Shown in pieces: positions 6,036 through 9,183 of a stretch of DNA of 9,183 bases. The DNA is from Deltaproteobacteria bacterium. GTDB taxonomy: Bacteria > Myxococcota_A > UBA9160 > SMWR01. The stretch is taken from contig JAJDAM010000691.1 of assembly GCA_029261905.1 (NCBI GenBank), positions 1 to 9,183 on the forward strand, read 5' to 3'. The notes under the pieces were generated by a model. That model made no database searches, was not told where the DNA came from, and was given only the letters and a program-made list of their open reading frames with translations. The position numbers and the translations under genes were made by a program. Every line of letters starts with the position of its first letter. The first letter of the stretch is position 1.

Positions 6036-7223
6036 GTGGCCGACATGAACGTCGAGTACAACCCGTACGACTGGAAGATCCACGACGATCCGTACCCCGC
6101 GTATGCAGCGCTGCGCAGCCAAGCACCCGTCTATCACAACGAAGAGATCGACTTCTGGGCGTTGTCTCGTCACGCCGACGTGTTGGCTGCGTTCCGCGAC
6201 CCCGAACGCTACTCGAACGAGTTCGGCGTCTCGCTCGAAAAGGAACAGATCCGCGAGGCCCGCACCGTCATGTCGTTTCTCGCGATGGATCCCCCGGAAC
6301 ACACGCGCGTGCGCGCGCTGGTCAATCGCGGCTTCTCCCCGCGAAGAGTCACCGAACTCGAGCCAAAGATCCGCGAACTGGCGAACCGCTACATCGATGC
6401 GTTCATCGATGACGGCCAGTGCGAGTTCATCGACGCATTCGCGGGCCGCCTGCCGATGGACGTGATCAGTGAAATGCTGGGGGTCCCCCAAGCCGACCGC
6501 GACGATCTTCGCGGCTGGGCCGACCTGGTGCTCCACCGCGAAGAGGGAAAACCCGATGTGCCTGCCGAAGGCATGGCAGCGGCTGCGAAGATCCTGAAGT
6601 ACTTCGCCGAGTTCGTGAAGGAGCGCAGGAAAGCTCCGGCCGACGACCTCACCGACGCGTTGGTCTCGGCCGAAATCGATGGCGACCGACTCGAGGATCC
6701 CGACATCATCGCCTTTCTGTTCTTGATGATCATCGCCGGAAACGAAACGACCACCAAGCTGCTCGCGAATGCGTTGTACTGGTTGTGGAAGCACCCGACC
6801 CAGCGCGACATCGTCCGGAACGACCCCTCGTTGATTTCGAGCTGGGGCGAAGAGACGCTGCGATTCGACCCTTCGTCTCAATTGATCGCGCGCACCACGA
6901 CCACGCAAGTCGAAATCCACGACCACAAGATTCCAGCCGGCGCGCGCGTCGCGCTGCTGATCGGGTCGGCAAACCGCGACGAGCGAGCCTGGGATCGACC
7001 GGACGTCTACGACATCCGACGCGATACGCGAAATTCGCTTTCCTTCGGGCAGGGCACGCATTTCTGTCTCGGAGCCTCTCTGGCGCGGCTCGAAGCGCGG
7101 GTGTCGCTCGAGGAACTGCATCGCCGCATTCCGAATTTCGAAGTCAAACCCGAAGGCGCGACTCGAATGCACTCGAGCAACGTTCGCGGCTTCACGGCAC
7201 TTCCGATCGAGTTCGGACCTTGA
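6036..7223 (+). CDS. Cytochrome P450 monooxygenase (bacterial soluble type)
   Basis: 395 residues from the GTG at 6036 (397 from the ATG at 6030), the usual length for a soluble bacterial class I P450. All hallmarks are present: MDPPEHTRVRALVNRGFSPR (84-103, C-helix region), the I-helix oxygen-binding AGNETT (234-239), the K-helix ExxR as Glu273-Thr-Leu-Arg276, and the heme loop FGQGTHFCLG with Cys344 as thiolate ligand. There is no membrane anchor or fused reductase domain, so separate electron donors (ferredoxin and its reductase) are needed and are not in this window. It inserts one oxygen atom into an unreactive C-H bond. As first gene of a P450-SDR-ALDH run, with a TetR gene divergent, it most likely begins a catabolic oxidation of a hydrophobic compound such as a terpenoid, steroid side chain, alkane or aromatic. 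No CYP subfamily is assigned. Start uncertain; identity very secure. Confidence 0.95.
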   Translation: MADMNVEYNPYDWKIHDDPYPAYAALRSQAPVYHNEEIDFWALSRHADVLAAFRDPERYSNEFGVSLEKEQIREARTVMSFLAMDPPEHTRVRALVNRGFSPRRVTELEPKIRELANRYIDAFIDDGQCEFIDAFAGRLPMDVISEMLGVPQADRDDLRGWADLVLHREEGKPDVPAEGMAAAAKILKYFAEFVKERRKAPADDLTDALVSAEIDGDRLEDPDIIAFLFLMIIAGNETTTKLLANALYWLWKHPTQRDIVRNDPSLISSWGEETLRFDPSSQLIARTTTTQVEIHDHKIPAGARVALLIGSANRDERAWDRPDVYDIRRDTRNSLSFGQGTHFCLGASLARLEARVSLEELHRRIPNFEVKPEGATRMHSSNVRGFTALPIEFGP

Positions 7224-8002
7224 GTTCAGCCGCTTCGTCGCGAACAGCATTGGTCACGGGGGCATCTTCGGGACTGGGGGCCGCGATCGCGCGAGCACTC
7301 GGGGCACTCGGTTGGTCGGTTGCAGTCGGTGCTCGGCGACTCGACCCGCTCAACGAGATCGCCGCACAGGTCGAGGCTGCGGGCGGCACCGCATTCGCGC
7401 ACCCGCTCGACGTCAGCGACGCCGAGTCGATCGAGGCCTTCGTCGCGGCGGCCGAGCACGAATTGGGGCCGATCGATACAGTGGTCAACAACGCGGGCAC
7501 CTCGATTCCCGGCAGGCTGTTCGAATTGTCGGTCGAAGAACTTCGACGCGAACTCGACACCAACTTGCTCGGGCCGATGTTGATGACGCGGCTGGTACTT
7601 CCGAGCTTGATCGAACGGGGCCATGGCGACCTCGTATTCATCAGTTCGCAGAACGCCGTGATCCCGCGCCCGCTCCAACTCGGGTACACCGCAGCCAAGA
7701 CCGGCCTCGAAGCGATGGTGCGCGTGCTGCAGATGGAACTGGAAGGAAGCGGTGTTCGCGCCACCACGGTGAGACCCGGTCCGACGAAGTCGAACTTCGG
7801 TATGGACTGGGATCCGGCCTCGATCAAACGCGTGCTCAGGAGTTGGAAGCACTGGGGCGTCCAGCGCCACCATCGCTACCTGCCCGCCGAAGCGATCGCC
7901 GCCGCCGTCGTGCACACGGTCACCGCGCCGGCCGGAACCCACTTCGACTTGATTCAAGTCAATCCGGAAGGCCCCGTCGAAACCTCGGGCAAGGCCGACT
8001 GA
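7220..8002 (+). CDS. Short-chain dehydrogenase/reductase (SDR, classical type)
   Basis: A 260-residue classical SDR that interconverts alcohols and carbonyls with NAD(P)(H). The cofactor motif is TGASSGLG (13-20), followed by Arg39-Arg40 after the second strand (GARRLDPL), which favours NADP(H). NNAG is at 90-93 and the structural Asn115 in DTNLLG. The catalytic triad is Ser143 (FISSQN), Tyr156 and Lys160 (YTAAK), with Ser exactly 13 residues before Tyr. VRPGPTKSNFG matches the PG motif after the active site. The start is TTG at 7220, whose last two bases fall within the P450 stop codon (TTGA overlap), implying translational coupling; an ATG start would remove the cofactor motif. The open frame reaches back to 6785, but only inside the P450 gene. 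By position it should oxidise the alcohol made by the P450, though a reductive role is possible. Substrate unknown. Confidence 0.93.
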   Translation: MSSAASSRTALVTGASSGLGAAIARALGALGWSVAVGARRLDPLNEIAAQVEAAGGTAFAHPLDVSDAESIEAFVAAAEHELGPIDTVVNNAGTSIPGRLFELSVEELRRELDTNLLGPMLMTRLVLPSLIERGHGDLVFISSQNAVIPRPLQLGYTAAKTGLEAMVRVLQMELEGSGVRATTVRPGPTKSNFGMDWDPASIKRVLRSWKHWGVQRHHRYLPAEAIAAAVVHTVTAPAGTHFDLIQVNPEGPVETSGKAD

Positions 8003-8044
8003 CAGACGAGCAGGCGACACCTGCAAGAGACGAAAGGAAATCTC

Positions 8045-9183
8045 ATGGGCGAACTCCCCCTCCCCAGACCCGAGCCGAAGAATCTGATCGACGGCGTACT
8101 GGTCGATGCGAGCAACGGTGCCAGCTTCGACAATTTCGACCCGGCGACCGAGGAACTCCTCGGGACCTGCGCGGACGGCACCCAGGAAGACATGGATCGC
8201 GCGATCGCGTCGGCGCGACGCGCCTTCGACGAGACGACGTGGTCGACCGACGCGAGCTTCCGCAAGAAATGCCTCGAACAGCTCCACGCTGCACTCGTCG
8301 AGGAAAAAGAACTGCTTCGATCCATTGTCGTTCACGAAGCTGGCGCACCGCTCACGCTCTCGCCGTGGATGCAGGTCGACGATCCGATTGCGATGCTCGG
8401 CTACTGGGCCGAGATGGCGGAAAGCTACGACTACGAAACCGAAATGGGCCCGATGGAGTTCATGGGTCGGCCACAGCGTCGCATCCTGCAACGCGAAGCG
8501 GTCGGCGTCGTCGGTGCGATCACACCTTGGAACGTGCCGCTCTACCTGAACATTGCGAAGTTCGGCCCCGCGCTGGCATCGGGTTGCACGATCGTATTGA
8601 AGCCGGCACCCGACACACCTTGGTCGGCGACCGCCGTCGGTCGGATCGTGCACGAGAAGACCGACATCCCGGCAGGTGTGTTCAACATCGTTGCCTCGTC
8701 CGACCACTTGCTGGGCGAGATGCTGGCGAGCGATCCGCGAGTCGACCTGGTCACGTTCACCGGCTCGACAGCAACCGGACGCCGCGTGATGGCGAGCGCT
8801 GCACCGACGGTCAAGAAGATCTTTCTCGAGTTGGGCGGCAAGTCGGCCAACATCGTCCTCGACGATGCGGATTTCGCGCGGGTGCTTCCCGGTGCCGCGA
8901 TGACTTGCGTGCACGGTGGACAGGGCTGCGCGATCACGACACGTCTATTGCTGCCGCGCTCCCGCTACGACGAGGGTCTCGCCATCATTCAGGCTGCGTT
9001 CGAGGGCTGGAACTACGGCGATCCAAAATCGCCCGCCAATCTCCAAGGCCCGCAAATCAGCAAACGCCAACAACAGCGAGTGCTCGAATACATCGAACGC
9101 GGCAAACAGGAAGGTGCCCGTGTGCTGGTCGGCGGTGGTGCCCCCGCACATCTGAGCAGAGGCCACTACGTCGAGCCGACGCT
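8045..9183 (+). CDS. NAD(P)-dependent aldehyde dehydrogenase (C-terminus beyond window)
   Basis: 379 complete codons are present with no stop; the usual family length is about 480-500, so roughly the last fifth is missing. The catalytic elements are there: Asn163 in TPWNVPL (oxyanion hole), Lys186 in VLKPAPDTP, the NAD-binding loop FTGSTATGR (238-246), the general base Glu262 in LELGGKSANIVLDDAD, and the nucleophile Cys295 in GGQGC. It would oxidise an aldehyde to a carboxylate; LELGGKS and GQGC are typical of broad-specificity ALDHs. The ATG at 8045 has AAGGA (8034-8038) 6 nt upstream. It lies 42 bp after the SDR gene on the same strand, with no terminator visible between them, so the P450, SDR and ALDH genes probably form one operon converting a C-H bond to an acid in steps. 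Identity is secure; substrate unknown. Confidence 0.94.
   Translation, partial: MGELPLPRPEPKNLIDGVLVDASNGASFDNFDPATEELLGTCADGTQEDMDRAIASARRAFDETTWSTDASFRKKCLEQLHAALVEEKELLRSIVVHEAGAPLTLSPWMQVDDPIAMLGYWAEMAESYDYETEMGPMEFMGRPQRRILQREAVGVVGAITPWNVPLYLNIAKFGPALASGCTIVLKPAPDTPWSATAVGRIVHEKTDIPAGVFNIVASSDHLLGEMLASDPRVDLVTFTGSTATGRRVMASAAPTVKKIFLELGGKSANIVLDDADFARVLPGAAMTCVHGGQGCAITTRLLLPRSRYDEGLAIIQAAFEGWNYGDPKSPANLQGPQISKRQQQRVLEYIERGKQEGARVLVGGGAPAHLSRGHYVEPT

Noticed and set aside
6785..7219. N-terminal extension of the SDR frame (405-codon version)
   Set aside because: The extra residues lie within the P450 gene in another frame and precede the normal SDR N-terminus; the TTG at 7220 gives standard SDR length.
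5970..7250. 426-codon minus-strand open frame opposite the P450 gene
   Set aside because: It is antisense to a P450 with every hallmark motif. The composition is that of a shadow frame and no RBS was found.
7226..8914. 562-codon open frame on the minus strand opposite the SDR and ALDH genes
   Set aside because: It is rich in Arg and His with no domain and lies entirely antisense to two genes with full catalytic motifs. Such frames are expected opposite GC-rich codons.
1..9183. Mobile element, phage, toxin-antitoxin or defence system
   Set aside because: No transposase, integrase, terminal repeats, small paired ORFs or nuclease/NTPase domains were recognised in any frame.

Overview
This window reads as GC-rich, densely packed bacterial DNA. 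It holds nine protein genes, the two outermost cut by the window edges, with no RNA genes, insertion sequences or CRISPR arrays visible. A lipobox-bearing sulfatase, Shine-Dalgarno (SD) sites and TTG/GTG starts suggest a Gram-negative-type bacterium with versatile aerobic metabolism. The gene mix (P450, SDR, ALDH, several TetR regulators, sulfatase, SGNH hydrolase) would fit Proteobacteria, Myxococcota or related lineages, but no taxonomic marker is present and this placement is only a guess.

Left part (1-1327): a fumarylacetoacetate hydrolase (FAH)-family gene leaves the window on the minus strand and, unusually, begins with a signal peptide. It is transcribed divergently from a TetR-family regulator (TTG start). 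The 101-bp gap between them carries three tandem 14-bp units, each containing a perfect TTGACA on the minus strand, and is the obvious candidate control region.

Centre (1332-4364): a type I (formylglycine) sulfatase with a lipoprotein signal lies on the minus strand. It converges on the TetR gene with only 4 bp between stop codons, and diverges from a membrane-anchored SGNH/GDSL-type hydrolase. Together they suggest cell-envelope or periplasmic hydrolysis of sulfate esters and acyl esters, though a shared substrate is only inferred.

Right part (4402-9183): a second TetR regulator and a 3-hydroxyisobutyrate-dehydrogenase-like oxidoreductase (minus strand, 40-bp gap) stand back to back with a plus-strand run of cytochrome P450, short-chain dehydrogenase (start and stop codons overlapping in TTGA) and aldehyde dehydrogenase (truncated at the window end). 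The 76-bp gap between the divergent units holds a perfect 14-bp palindrome, ATGTAAATTTACAT, and a second related copy. This is very probably the operator for the adjacent TetR protein. The P450-SDR-ALDH order implies stepwise oxidation of an unactivated carbon to alcohol, then carbonyl, then carboxylate; the substrate cannot be read from sequence.

Nothing here amounts to a clearly new defence, mobile or RNA system. The points most worth a second look are the P450-SDR-ALDH oxidation cassette with its operator, the exported FAH-family protein with its repeat-containing promoter region, and the sulfatase with a CTATR active-site variant.
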